The position numbers were made by a program, and so were the translations under genes. This document shows, piece after piece, positions 1 to 8,106 of a stretch of DNA of 25,470 bases. Below the pieces are notes generated by a model. That model was not told where the DNA came from. It did no database searches and worked only from the letters and a program-made list of their open reading frames with translations. The stretch is from a bacterium UBA3734. GTDB lineage: Bacteria > Bacteroidota > Bacteroidia > Bacteroidales > Bacteroidaceae. Position 1 is the stretch's first letter. Every line of letters starts with the position of its first letter. Where the stretch lies: positions 1 to 25,470 of the forward strand of contig DFHC01000007.1 of NCBI GenBank assembly GCA_002372575.1. Direction: 5' to 3'.

Positions 1-23
1 TCGAGTCCAAGTGTCGACACAAG

Positions 24-52
24 AATAAGTGGCTGAATTTCAGCCACTTATT
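24..52. terminator. Strong hairpin terminator downstream of the DUF2490 gene
   Basis: Positions 24-36 and 40-52 form a perfect 13-bp inverted repeat (AATAAGTGGCTGA and its complement) around a 3-nt loop. It lies about 30 bases past the stop of the DUF2490 gene. The run TTTCTTTA follows on the plus strand, and the minus-strand exit is moderately T-rich, so it may work in both directions. A perfect 10-bp palindrome GTGTCGACAC sits at 11-20 next to it, with unknown meaning. Confidence 0.75.
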
Positions 53-84
53 TCTTTATCTCGATTCCGAAACATTTCTCTGCC

Positions 85-1008
85 TCAGAACTTGAATTTA
101 TAGTCGAATCCAAGCACATGGGTGCTACGGTCGTTGTAGCCGAAGCGCGAGGGGTCGAAATTGGGCGAGGAGAGGTCGTACACGGGGTTTCCGCTGCTGT
201 CGGTTATGCCTCGAACGTATTGCAGCAGGCCTTCGCCGTTGTCTTCCGACGGCTTATGCTGGTAACGGTAATACACCTCCACGGAGTGCTTCTTGTTGAT
301 TTTGTACTCGATGCCGGCAGTATAGCGCATTTTATGGATGCCGAAGCCCGAGCCGCCGTTATACATCTCGACGTTGGCATAGGGTTTCCATTTCAGGCCC
401 TTCTTGTCGTATTCCACCTGAATGCGCGAGCGCAGATAGAACGTGTTTTTGCTGTTCACGGTGTCGATTTCCGACGGGTCTGTCCGAGAATCCAACTCTT
501 CGCTGTCCCACTCGTTCAGCATGTATTTCGTGCCGTAGCGACCCATCGACGTTTCTTTTCGAATGTTGTACTGGCCTTGCTCGCGCAGCGAAACCTCGAA
601 AGAGCCGAATTTCTTGTGCAAAGTGGCCGAAAGGAACACACGATGACGATTGTTCCAATGGGGATTCGAGGTGCGAATCTTGATGTTCTTGGGTTCTTCT
701 TCGTCGTCGTCAAGATATTTTGTCACTTTTCCCTTCGTTTCGGCGAGGGAGTAGTAACGAATGAACTTGTAGCCGGCCTCCAGCTTCAGCCATTTCGTGG
801 GCTTATAAACTCCGTTGAGGCCAACGGTCCAGCGTTCGAGCTCCTTCGCATTGTCTTGCAAGCGGAATTCCGACTCGAATCCAACGCTCCACTTCTTGTT
901 GATTTTCTTCTGCAACTCAATCGACGTCCACACGCCGAAGTCGTCGCTCTGTGCCGTAGCAATCAGCGTGGTCGCGAAAAAGGCGAAAAACAATACTATT
1001 TTCTTCAT
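85..1008 (-). CDS. DUF2490 family outer-membrane beta-barrel protein
   Basis: The 307-residue product starts with a signal peptide (MKKIVLFFAFF, then ATLIATAQ) and reads FGVWTSIELQKKI soon after, which is typical of DUF2490. Alternating hydrophobic/polar strands follow (VGLNGVYKPTKWLKLEAGYK, LRSRIQVEYDKKGLKWKPYA), and the chain ends in aromatic-rich FDYKFKF with a C-terminal Phe, the usual signal for barrel insertion. The ATG at 1008 is preferred; a TTG two codons upstream also keeps the frame open. It lies downstream of the VTC/DUF4956 pair on the same strand, 142 bases away across a repeat-filled gap, so co-transcription is possible but unproven. An acidic stretch LDDDEEEPKN near residue 105 is probably an extracellular or periplasmic loop. 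The family has no assigned biochemical function. Confidence 0.85.
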   Translation of the reverse strand: MKKIVLFFAFFATTLIATAQSDDFGVWTSIELQKKINKKWSVGFESEFRLQDNAKELERWTVGLNGVYKPTKWLKLEAGYKFIRYYSLAETKGKVTKYLDDDEEEPKNIKIRTSNPHWNNRHRVFLSATLHKKFGSFEVSLREQGQYNIRKETSMGRYGTKYMLNEWDSEELDSRTDPSEIDTVNSKNTFYLRSRIQVEYDKKGLKWKPYANVEMYNGGSGFGIHKMRYTAGIEYKINKKHSVEVYYRYQHKPSEDNGEGLLQYVRGITDSSGNPVYDLSSPNFDPSRFGYNDRSTHVLGFDYKFKF

Positions 1009-1014
1009 ATACAA

Positions 1015-1075
1015 TTTACGAATTTACAATTTATTTTACGATTTGACAATTTTACGATTTTACTTTTTGGGAGTT
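1015..1075. repeat. AT-rich degenerate tandem tract (TTTACGA/TTTACAA)
   Basis: The gap upstream of the DUF2490 gene contains repeated ATTTACGA, ATTTACAA and TTTTACGATTT words with a period of about 8-9 bases. It is the first of several short-period tracts in the intergenic spaces of this window. I see no convincing TAnnTTTG promoter inside it. Confidence 0.5.
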
Positions 1076-1098
1076 GCAGGAGTTCAGGCATTTGTCCC

Positions 1099-1131
1099 TT
1101 TCACTCCCCTTTCACTCCCCTTTCACTCACT
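1099..1131. repeat. 11-bp tandem repeat, three copies (TTTCACTCCCC)
   Basis: Units lie at 1099-1109, 1110-1120 and 1121-1131. The first two are identical and the third differs at its end. The same 11-bp unit, again three copies but reverse-complemented, covers the 3' end of the LolD-like gene at 15769-15801, so this is a dispersed tandem family and not a single chance repeat. Confidence 0.8.
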
Positions 1132-1135
1132 TCCC

Positions 1136-1157
1136 TTCGTTGGGTTGGGGGGAGGCT
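1136..1157. repeat. Possible decayed copy of the stop-adjacent GC-rich hairpin element
   Basis: Read in the direction of the DUF4956 gene, the TGA stop is followed at once by AGCCTCCCCCCAACCC. This resembles the inner part (AGCCTCCCCCAAAC) of the elements at 8107, 9655 and 24917. The second arm of the hairpin is poorly preserved, so this is a tentative member. Confidence 0.35.
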
Positions 1158-1831
1158 CACACCGTTGACAGGTCATTCTTGTCCAATTTCAGTTTCGAGT
1201 CTATGAGGTCGTTTTTGTCGTCCCGTTGCGGATGGTAGTAGATGCGGATAATGGCCATGTCACGAAGCATATCGATGGCTCCGATGTGCACCTTATAGAC
1301 GTCCACACCGAGCCGCTCGCGCAGGTCGGCCAGAAGTTCCTCTCTCCGCTCGGGCTTGATGAGTTCGATGCGGTCGTACTGAACGAGCCTCGTGTGCTCC
1401 ATTTTCAGCATCTTCTCACACAGCCAAATGGCGAGGAAGAGAATCAGGTCGGTGAGCAGGATTTCGACCAGCGTCACCGATGTAGCAATGGCATTGACCA
1501 CCGCCATCGACACGATAACGAACATATAGGTCATTTCGCGCACGGGCATCGTGTCGGTGCGATAGCGCATAATCGAGAAGATGCCAAACAAGCCGATTCC
1601 GATACCCATCGAGGTTTTGCCGCCGAGCTCGTCGAGTCCGAAAATCATGAAGAACACGAGGAAGAAAATGGCGATGCTCGTGAGCAGGAACGTGAAGTAG
1701 AAGTCGCGGCGATGACTCTCTCGGTAGTACAGCCGGTCGATGATGAGCCAACTGAAGCCCAGGCAGATGAAGAAGCGAATCATCATCTCGGCAAAAACGG
1801 GCGTGACATGGAAATTCAATAGTTCATTCAT
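1157..1831 (-). CDS. DUF4956 integral membrane protein, partner of the VTC-domain protein
   Basis: The 224-residue protein has about four hydrophobic helices in its first 140 residues (around 14-33, 45-66, 75-90 and 98-135), including IGIGLFGIFSIMRYRTDTMP and the conserved PVREMTYMF segment that marks DUF4956. A soluble C-terminal domain of about 85 residues follows (LVQYDRIELIKPERREELLA). Its ATG overlaps the end of the VTC gene by 8 bases, so the two are probably translated together. In yeast the VTC polyphosphate polymerase is joined to membrane helices that form the exit channel. A similar role for DUF4956 is my inference, not an established function. An alternative is a membrane anchor or sensor for the VTC enzyme. 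Confidence 0.85.
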   Translation of the reverse strand: MNELLNFHVTPVFAEMMIRFFICLGFSWLIIDRLYYRESHRRDFYFTFLLTSIAIFFLVFFMIFGLDELGGKTSMGIGIGLFGIFSIMRYRTDTMPVREMTYMFVIVSMAVVNAIATSVTLVEILLTDLILFLAIWLCEKMLKMEHTRLVQYDRIELIKPERREELLADLRERLGVDVYKVHIGAIDMLRDMAIIRIYYHPQRDDKNDLIDSKLKLDKNDLSTV

Positions 1832-2594
1832 ATTTTTGCAATATTTTATTGATTTCGATGAGTTTCTCTTTGAAGCGGTTCACGGGCAGCTGCGCGTTGG
1901 TCAGCGCCGAGCCCATGCAGTATTTCGAGAAGCCGTGGGGCTGGATGCGCAACTGGCGCAGCATTTCCAGCACGGGCGAGTAGCAGAGTCCGTCGCGCTT
2001 GAGTTCGATGACGACGAGCGGGTTCATCTGGCGTTCCTCGCCGCTTACAAGGTTGTGGAAGGCGAGGTTCGTGTCGATGGTGAGACGCTCGGTTTTCGCG
2101 TGGTTCACGAGTGTGATGCGATCGAATTGGTTGCGGATAGCCGGCTGCAGAGAGTCGGCATCGTAGCGCAGGTGAGCGGCGAGGAAGAGGCGTTTTTGCT
2201 CGTCGGCGAGGTTCATGTCGCTGACGGGGATGCGCTTTTTCTTCGTGCGCCCGTGGTTGTTCTTCGTTTTCACCTCCATAAACTGCAAATTCGAGCTGAC
2301 GTAGGTGCGGAAACGGATTTTCTGGCGTCCGGCGTGGCCTGCCTGATGAATGCGGTACATGGCGAAGTCGTGGGTGTCGAAATAGGTGGTCTCGTAGCGC
2401 GAGAGGCGGTTTCCGCTGAGGTCCTGCGCACGATATTCGTCGCGGGCCATGTCGAGGAGCAGAAGCAGGCGGTCGCGCGTCGTCACGAACTTCGTGTCGA
2501 TGCGGTTCATCAGTTTGATTCCACTCATCTCATCGAGCGTAATCGGACTGAAATCCTGCAATATTTCCGACAAATTCCCTTTCACTTCTCCCAA
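1824..2594 (-). CDS. VTC-domain protein, probable polyphosphate polymerase
   Basis: Up to 256 residues matching the VTC fold: LMNRIDTKFV (Lys35), KIRFRTY (Arg94 and Arg96), FMEVKTKN (Glu107, Lys109) and VVIELKRDG near the C-terminus. In yeast Vtc4 the corresponding basic residues line a beta-barrel tunnel that makes polyphosphate from ATP, and the acidic residue helps bind metal. No signal peptide is visible, so the protein is cytosolic, fitting a membrane-docked enzyme with the overlapping DUF4956 gene. The start is uncertain. The codon at 2594 is TTG; GTG at 2585 and TTG at 2573 are also possible, and the last gives MSEILQDFSPITL. The first ATG (residue 23) would remove sequence that looks conserved. 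Confidence 0.82.
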   Translation of the reverse strand: MGEVKGNLSEILQDFSPITLDEMSGIKLMNRIDTKFVTTRDRLLLLLDMARDEYRAQDLSGNRLSRYETTYFDTHDFAMYRIHQAGHAGRQKIRFRTYVSSNLQFMEVKTKNNHGRTKKKRIPVSDMNLADEQKRLFLAAHLRYDADSLQPAIRNQFDRITLVNHAKTERLTIDTNLAFHNLVSGEERQMNPLVVIELKRDGLCYSPVLEMLRQLRIQPHGFSKYCMGSALTNAQLPVNRFKEKLIEINKILQKYE

Positions 2595-2678
2595 TTTTTT
2601 TATTCTTGAAGTTTCGGATGTTTCACATCCTCAACGAATCGGTGGTACGAGGGTGCGAAGGTCAGCCTCTTCGAGGCC

Positions 2679-2741
2679 GAGGGTGCGAGAATAGTTTTGT
2701 TGATTTGAACGTTCTGTTACAGAGGGTATTCTCGTACCCAC
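2679..2741. repeat. Dispersed element with 15-bp imperfect inverted ends (copy 1)
   Basis: The left end GAGGGTGCGAGAATA (2679-2693) and the right end TATTCTCGTACCCAC (2727-2741) are inverted repeats matching at 13 of 15 positions, around a core of about 33 bases containing GATTTGAAC. A second copy with the same ends and a related core lies at 24792-24853. Upstream at 2649-2658 the word GAGGGTGCGA occurs once more, and 2665-2677 is a small hairpin (GCCTC-TTC-GAGGC). The element fills the gap between asd and the VTC gene. No coding capacity is seen. Confidence 0.7.
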
Positions 2742-2773
2742 GTTCTCCCGTACCCCCGAAACTTAAATTATTT

Positions 2774-3772
2774 TTAATTCTTAAAGAGGTACTCCGCAAT
2801 CTGCACGGCATTCAGCGCGGCACCCTTGCGAATCTGGTCGCCCGAGAGCCACAGCGTGAGCCCGCACTCGTCGGCCAAGTCCTTGCGGATGCGTCCCACG
2901 AAAATGTCGTCCTTGCCAGCCGTGTCGAGCGGCATCGGATAGACCAGCTTCGCCGGATCGTCCACGAGCGTACAGCCCGGCGCGGCAGCAATGGCATTGC
3001 GAGCCTCCTCCACGCTGATGGGGCGCTCCGTCTCAATCCAAACGCTCTCGGAGTGCGAGCGCAGCGAACTCACGCGCACGCAGGTGGCCGAGCAACAGGC
3101 GTCGGTGTGCATGATTTTACGCGTCTCGTTGAACATTTTCATTTCCTCCTTCGTGTAGCCGTTTTCCGTAAACACGTCGATTTGCGGAATCACGTTGTAG
3201 GCCAACTGGTGCGGGAACTTGCTCACCGTGACGGGCTCTCCGTTGAGCAACTCCTTGTATTGCTGCTGCAACTCGTCCATGGCGGCAGCACCGGCTCCAC
3301 TGGCACTCTGGTACGACGACACGCGAATGCGCTTGATGTGGCTCAACTTTTCCAGAGGCTGCAACACCACAACCATCATGATTGTCGTGCAGTTCGGATT
3401 GGCAATGATGCCACGCGGACGGTTCAGCGCGTCTTCGGCGTTGCACTCGGGCACCACCAGAGGCACGTCGTCGTCCATACGGAACGCGCTCGAGTTGTCG
3501 ATCATCACGCAGCCGTGCTTCGTAATCGTCTCGGCAAACTCCTTCGAGGTGCTGCCGCCAGCCGACACAAATGCCACGTCGATGTCTTTGAAATCGTCGT
3601 TGTGCTGCAAAAGTTTCACTTCGTATTCTTTGCCGCGAAACGCATATTTGCGTCCGGCACTGCGGCTGGAGCCAAACAGCACCAGCTCGTCGATGGGAAA
3701 GGCGCGCTCGGCCAAAATACGCAGAAATTCCTGCCCCACGGCTCCGCTTACGCCCACAATAGCTACTTTCAT
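2774..3772 (-). CDS. asd: Aspartate-semialdehyde dehydrogenase
   Basis: This cytosolic enzyme makes L-aspartate-4-semialdehyde from aspartyl phosphate with NADPH, the branch point to lysine/diaminopimelate, threonine and methionine. The 332-residue chain begins with the nucleotide-binding loop [18 protein letters not shown]. It contains the [11 protein letters not shown] segment, the active-site cysteine in IIANPNCTT (Cys128), and the substrate-binding region with RSHSESVW. Length and motifs are normal for the family, and nothing appears broken. It is a single-gene unit with its own likely promoter at 3828-3835, lying between the M16 operon and the VTC module with no functional tie to either. 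Its stop (TAA) is followed by an element with inverted ends. Confidence 0.95.
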   Translation of the reverse strand: MKVAIVGVSGAVGQEFLRILAERAFPIDELVLFGSSRSAGRKYAFRGKEYEVKLLQHNDDFKDIDVAFVSAGGSTSKEFAETITKHGCVMIDNSSAFRMDDDVPLVVPECNAEDALNRPRGIIANPNCTTIMMVVVLQPLEKLSHIKRIRVSSYQSASGAGAAAMDELQQQYKELLNGEPVTVSKFPHQLAYNVIPQIDVFTENGYTKEEMKMFNETRKIMHTDACCSATCVRVSSLRSHSESVWIETERPISVEEARNAIAAAPGCTLVDDPAKLVYPMPLDTAGKDDIFVGRIRKDLADECGLTLWLSGDQIRKGAALNAVQIAEYLFKN

Positions 3773-3827
3773 ATTCTTTTTTTTACCTTTTTACCTTTAG
3801 TTTACGATTATGACGGTTTTGAATGGG

Positions 3828-3835
3828 CAAAGTTA
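3828..3835 (-). promoter_or_regulatory. Bacteroidota-type -7 box (TAACTTTG) for asd
   Basis: On the minus strand TAACTTTG matches the TAnnTTTG consensus of the Bacteroidota housekeeping promoter. It predicts a leader of about 50 bases before the asd ATG. A clear TTTG at the -33 position is not visible. The leader contains a double ACCTTTTT-like repeat. I see no lysine-riboswitch-like structure. Confidence 0.55.
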
Positions 3836-3896
3836 AATAAAACAATGCTAAAAACCATCAATTTGCCAATTTTTTAGGAAATATTAAAAGGAAGAA

Positions 3897-3953
3897 GAGC
3901 CTGAATTTTCCATTTTTTGAGAAAATCCAAGCTCTGTCTTACTTTCGAGACAG
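3897..3953. terminator. Tandem hairpins ending the TonB receptor/M16 operon
   Basis: Just downstream of the M16 stop there are two inverted repeats. CTGTCT/AGACAG (3934-3939 and 3948-3953) is the first met by the minus-strand transcript. A longer imperfect stem follows, with arms at 3897-3910 and 3921-3934 (GAGCCTGAATTTTC against GAAAATCCAAGCTC) and a T-rich loop. The T-tail is weak, so the termination function is an inference from position. Confidence 0.5.
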
Positions 3954-3963
3954 GGTGTGATGC

Positions 3964-6807
3964 TTATTCCGAGAGCATCGTCACCTCAATGCAGCGTTTC
4001 GAGTCGAGTAGCCGTTGCGCCATGCGCTGCACGGCCTCGGCGCTCATCTTCTCGACCATCTGGCAGTAGTCTTTGTCGAAGTCGGCATCGTCTTCGAGTT
4101 CGTGCCAGATGACGTAGTCCCAGTAGTCGTCAGTGATGGCGACCTGGGCGTATTGCTTCACGAGATATTGCTTCACTTTATCCATCGACGAGGCCGCTGG
4201 ACCGTGTTGGGCGATGTGTCCCAACTGCCTGTAAATGATGGGGTTAAGTTCCTCGTAGCGCGTCGGGTCGGCATTGTACGAGATGCGCAGCAGGGCATTG
4301 GGACGGTCGTCGCGCTCGAGCGAGAAATCGACGCTCACGCCGTAGGTTCCGCCCTTCTCCTCGCGCACGGAATCGGTGTAGGCAATGGACAAGACGCGCT
4401 TCAGGAAGTCGAGTTCGAGGTCGCTCTGGGGCGAGAAATCCACGTCGGCAGTGTGGTAGATGCTGACGTTGGCGAGCGGCGTGGCCATCTTCTTCGTGAA
4501 GCGATGAACGCTGCTGCCGCCCACGATTTGCGGAATGTTTGCCTCGTTTGTCTTCTCACGCTTGTCTGAGGCGGGCAACGTGGCCAGATACTGGCAGAGC
4601 AGCGTGCGCAGAGCGGCCTCGTCGTAGTTGCCGATGATGACCGTCTGGAAATTGGCAGCGTTCGAGAATCGCTCCTGATAGATTTGGAAAATGCGGTTGT
4701 AGTTGGCCTTGTCGAGCGTGGCCTGCACCACGGGCTCCATTCTGGGATGGTGGCCGTAGAGGATGGCGCGGATGGAGTCGCTGTAATCGACGCGCGGCGC
4801 GGCATTGCGGTTGGTCAGGAACGAGCGTGTGCGATTCATCAGGCTCTGGAAGGCAATCGTGTCGCGACGCGGCTGCGTGAAGTAGAGATGCACGAGTTCG
4901 AACATCGTCTTGATGTCCTTGACCGAGCCGCTCGCCGTGATGCTTTGGCCTCGCGAACTTACCGACGGACTCACGCGCACGGCCTTTCCCGTGAGCATCT
5001 TGCGCAGCGTGGAAGCGTCGAAATTGCCCACACCGGCCTCGGTGACACTGCTGCTGATGAGCGAGAAGTTCGGAATGTCTTCGTCGCCATAGAGCGACGT
5101 GCCGCCCTCGCCCTTGAGCGTCATTTGGATGCCGTCGGCGGTGTTGGCGGTCTTTTTCGCATAGACTTTCATCCCGTTCGACAGCGTCAGTTCCGTAAAA
5201 CCGTGTTTGAAGGGCTTTTCGGCGACAATCGAACCCTTTTCGGGCAGTTTTTCCATCAAATTTTCCGCCAATTCGACATCTTTGAAGGGCGCGAAATGCT
5301 GTTGCTGGGTGGTGAGCACGACCTGCTTCAACAAATCTTCGTCGGGCAATTTCGTGCTTTCCTTGTCGGGACCGTAGAGCACGAGCACTTGGTTTTGGTT
5401 GGTGATCAGTTCTTTCGCAGCCCGATTCACCTCGTCGAGCGTCACCTCGCGGTCGAGTTTCTGCGTATTTTTCAGGCTAAATTCAGCCGAAACAATCGGT
5501 TCGCCCGTCAAGAAATGCGTCACACATTGGTTCACGAAATGGCTGTTGCGGCGGTCGTTGCGCTCTTTGTAGCGACGCTCGGAAGCGGTCAGTCGGATGC
5601 GCTTGGCACGACCGAGTTCGCTTGCCGTAAAACCGTGCTGACGAGCCTGTTCGACGACAGAAACGGCAGAAATCAGTCCGCCGAGAATGTTCTCCTGCTT
5701 GCAACTCACCGACAGCGCAAACGCTTCTTTCGTGCGGCTCACGAAGAACGACCCAGCGCGTCCCGAAGCACTCATAAACGGCGGATTGGCCAACTGCCTG
5801 AGGTTCGACAATCGGTCGTTGAGCATCGTGCCGATGAGGCCGTCGAGATATTCGTCGCGCAGGTATTTCAGCGAGTTTTTCTCGCTGTCGGGCGTGGCGT
5901 CGCGCTTCATATAGAGGTGCGCCACCACGATGGGCTGCTCGGCGTCTTTCTCGATGGTGACAATCATTTCCTCGTTGTCAGGCACGGGGTAATAGACCCT
6001 TTCGGCAGGATTTTTCGGCTTGGGAATCTTTGAAAACAGTTTTTTTACTTTCTTTTCGACCTTATCCACGTCGATGTCGCCAACGATGACAATGGCCTGC
6101 AAGTCGGGACGATACCACTTTTGATAATAGTCGCGCAGGTCTTGGTAGGGGAAGTTATCGACGATGTCCATCGAGCCGATGGGCAGACAGTCTTCGTATT
6201 TCGAACCCTTGTAGATGCGCGGCATCACATTCTCCGTCATTCGCTGCATCGCCATGCCTGCGCGACGCGTGCGCCACTCCTCGTGAATCACGCCGCGCTC
6301 CTTGTCGATTTCCTTGTCTTCGAGCAAAATAAAGTGGCTCCAGTCGTTCAGCACGAGCAGACACGAGTCGAGGATTCCCTCGCGCTTCAGCGGCACGGAA
6401 CCCATGTGATAGACCGTCTGATCGACACTCGTATAGGCGTTCAGGTTGGCACCGAACTTCACGCCGATGCTCTCGCACCAGGGCACGATGCCCAAGCCCC
6501 CCTTCCGTCCCCCCGATTGGGGGGAAACTCCTGGGAAGTGTTTCGTGCCGTTGAAGGCCATGTGTTCCAGAAAATGCGCCAGTCCGCGCTGACGCGGCTC
6601 TTCGAGGATGCTTCCCACGCGCTGGGCGATGTAGAAATCGGCCAGTCCAGCCTCTTTGGCGTTATGGCGCAGGTAGTAGGTCATTCCGTTTTTCAGTGTG
6701 CCCTTGCGCACGGCAGGGTCTTGGGGCAAAGCCTCCTCCCGACTTTGCCCGAAAATGGGAGGAGTCAGGAGGAGAATGGATAGAATCAGTAAAATAGTCT
6801 TTTTCAT
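3964..6807 (-). CDS. M16 family zinc metallopeptidase (PqqL/FusC-like two-lobed protease)
   Basis: The 947-residue exported protease has a signal peptide (MKKTILLILSILLLTPPIFG). The inverted zinc motif HFLEH is at 78-82 and a candidate third ligand is Glu177 in VIHEEWR, followed by an R1-type DLQAIVIVGDID segment. A second catalytically silent half begins near residue 540 (FTELTLSNGMKVYAKKTAN), so both clam halves are in one chain as in pitrilysin, PqqL and FusC. It probably degrades peptides or small proteins in the periplasm. The ATG follows the DUF4876 stop by 6 bases, making it the last gene of the TonB-receptor operon. Odd feature: residues about 94-106 (SPQSGGRKGGLG) are encoded by a GC-rich hairpin repeat and lie shortly after the zinc motif. 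The active-site residues remain intact. Confidence 0.92.
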   Translation of the reverse strand: MKKTILLILSILLLTPPIFGQSREEALPQDPAVRKGTLKNGMTYYLRHNAKEAGLADFYIAQRVGSILEEPRQRGLAHFLEHMAFNGTKHFPGVSPQSGGRKGGLGIVPWCESIGVKFGANLNAYTSVDQTVYHMGSVPLKREGILDSCLLVLNDWSHFILLEDKEIDKERGVIHEEWRTRRAGMAMQRMTENVMPRIYKGSKYEDCLPIGSMDIVDNFPYQDLRDYYQKWYRPDLQAIVIVGDIDVDKVEKKVKKLFSKIPKPKNPAERVYYPVPDNEEMIVTIEKDAEQPIVVAHLYMKRDATPDSEKNSLKYLRDEYLDGLIGTMLNDRLSNLRQLANPPFMSASGRAGSFFVSRTKEAFALSVSCKQENILGGLISAVSVVEQARQHGFTASELGRAKRIRLTASERRYKERNDRRNSHFVNQCVTHFLTGEPIVSAEFSLKNTQKLDREVTLDEVNRAAKELITNQNQVLVLYGPDKESTKLPDEDLLKQVVLTTQQQHFAPFKDVELAENLMEKLPEKGSIVAEKPFKHGFTELTLSNGMKVYAKKTANTADGIQMTLKGEGGTSLYGDEDIPNFSLISSSVTEAGVGNFDASTLRKMLTGKAVRVSPSVSSRGQSITASGSVKDIKTMFELVHLYFTQPRRDTIAFQSLMNRTRSFLTNRNAAPRVDYSDSIRAILYGHHPRMEPVVQATLDKANYNRIFQIYQERFSNAANFQTVIIGNYDEAALRTLLCQYLATLPASDKREKTNEANIPQIVGGSSVHRFTKKMATPLANVSIYHTADVDFSPQSDLELDFLKRVLSIAYTDSVREEKGGTYGVSVDFSLERDDRPNALLRISYNADPTRYEELNPIIYRQLGHIAQHGPAASSMDKVKQYLVKQYAQVAITDDYWDYVIWHELEDDADFDKDYCQMVEKMSAEAVQRMAQRLLDSKRCIEVTMLSE
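6494..6538. repeat. GC-rich hairpin element inside the M16 coding sequence
   Basis: The plus strand reads AAGCCCCCCTTCCG, then a perfect 7-bp stem (TCCCCCC 6508-6514, GGGGGGA 6519-6525, loop GATT), then AACTCCTGGGAAG. Architecture and wording match the intergenic elements at 8107-8138, 9655-9684 and 24917-24947, but the orientation relative to the host gene is reversed. It is translated as SPQSGGRKGGLG and does not break the frame. Confidence 0.75.
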
Positions 6808-6813
6808 CTTGTT

Positions 6814-8046
6814 TTAATCCTTCAGCAGCGTCGGCTGTGCCTCGGGTTCGAAATCGTTGGTAGAATTGTTTGTGTCGATGTATTTTCCATTGGCATCCTG
6901 CTTGCGCACGACGGCCTTGTTGTAGCGCGTCTGGTCCCTATCTACCTTTCCGCAGTAGGTCCAGCCGGCATCGAGGGCGGCAGAGGTGACAATCCACTGG
7001 AATTCCGACTCCACGCTCAGGTTCACGGCATCGAGAATCCACGCATTGGGCACTTTGAAGGTGTTCGTGCTCATCGGATAGGCATTTCCAGCGACCGTGA
7101 GGACGTATTCGGCCTTGTAGGCATAGTTTTCGAGCCAGTTTTCCTTCGTGGTCTGCATCTTGGCGATGGCATACGAGCGGTAGCCTCGGTTGTGGAAGCC
7201 ATAGACGGTGGCCGTGTAGCAATACCACTTGTCGAGGTTGGGGGTTGCGCCGTCGGGGTCGGTGAAACGGGGGTTCGACGACTCGTCGTAGAACTCGAAG
7301 TCGGCACCCGTCAGGTCGATGGAGTTGGGGTTGGCCTCTTTGTGGTTGATGGCGTTGATGGCCAGCACGAGGCTCTTGCCCGGCTCCACAGCCACCGACG
7401 TGCCATTACCCGGAATCATATAGACGGCATCGGTGGAGAAGGCTTCGTTCATCACGTCGGGCGTGTAGTCGCGCTTCGTGGTGGTCAGGAATTCCGACTC
7501 GAGCACGGCGATGCTGTCGGCGTAGAGCGTCACGTCGGAGTTGTTCGAGATGACGATATAGGCATCACCGCCGCTGTACTGGTTGCCCTCGGGCGTGGTC
7601 GTGCCCGTGAAGAAAATCTCGCTGATGACGAAACCACCCTCAGCTTGGAAGGAATTGACGGCGAGTTTCAAGGCATTGACGGTTTCAGACAGGGAAACAC
7701 CGTTGGAAACCACCTCGAAATCGGTTTTTCCGGCCACGCCGTCCTTCAGGAACGAGATGTTGCCCTTGGCGGCGATGTTGTAGGCACCTGCCTCCAGCTC
7801 GGGAATCGTAATCACATAGTCGTCGCCCGTCTTGACAGGCATCGGCAGAGTCGTCACCCGACCAGTCTGCACGTTGGTAGCCGTGCCTTCAAAGCTGTTC
7901 AGCACCACATCGCTGACGTTGATGGGCATTTCGAGCGTCAGACTGCCGTTTTTCACGATTACGGGGTCGTCGTCGCTGCTGCACGAAACGAAAGAAACAC
8001 TCACTGCGAGGAGCATCATTAGGCTCCAGAAAATTGATTTTTTCAT
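6814..8046 (-). CDS. DUF4876 surface lipoprotein
   Basis: The 410-residue lipoprotein has a signal sequence ending SFVSC, with the acylated Cys at 22 followed by SSDDD. Acidic residues after the Cys resemble the surface-export signal of Bacteroidota lipoproteins. Residues about 35-125 form a beta-rich N-terminal domain (SLTLEMPINVSDVVLNSFEG). The DUF4876 body follows with GGFVISEIFFTGTTTPEG and SGGDAYIVISNNSDVTLYAD, which resembles a lamin-tail-like beta fold. The ligand is unknown. Its place between a beta-barrel and a protease in a TonB-receptor operon suggests a surface binding or capture protein. The N-terminal domain looks related to the separate 124-residue lipoprotein encoded at 9685-10059. 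Confidence 0.88.
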   Translation of the reverse strand: MKKSIFWSLMMLLAVSVSFVSCSSDDDPVIVKNGSLTLEMPINVSDVVLNSFEGTATNVQTGRVTTLPMPVKTGDDYVITIPELEAGAYNIAAKGNISFLKDGVAGKTDFEVVSNGVSLSETVNALKLAVNSFQAEGGFVISEIFFTGTTTPEGNQYSGGDAYIVISNNSDVTLYADSIAVLESEFLTTTKRDYTPDVMNEAFSTDAVYMIPGNGTSVAVEPGKSLVLAINAINHKEANPNSIDLTGADFEFYDESSNPRFTDPDGATPNLDKWYCYTATVYGFHNRGYRSYAIAKMQTTKENWLENYAYKAEYVLTVAGNAYPMSTNTFKVPNAWILDAVNLSVESEFQWIVTSAALDAGWTYCGKVDRDQTRYNKAVVRKQDANGKYIDTNNSTNDFEPEAQPTLLKD

Positions 8047-8106
8047 TGTTTTGATAGTTTTAATTGTTGATAATTGGTTTTATTTGTAATTCTTTATTTC
8101 TCATCT

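Noticed and set aside
3773..3963. Lysine riboswitch or other leader control upstream of asd
   Set aside because: The leader is only about 50 bases from the likely promoter and shows no conserved riboswitch-like helices. The hairpins further up belong to the end of the M16 operon.
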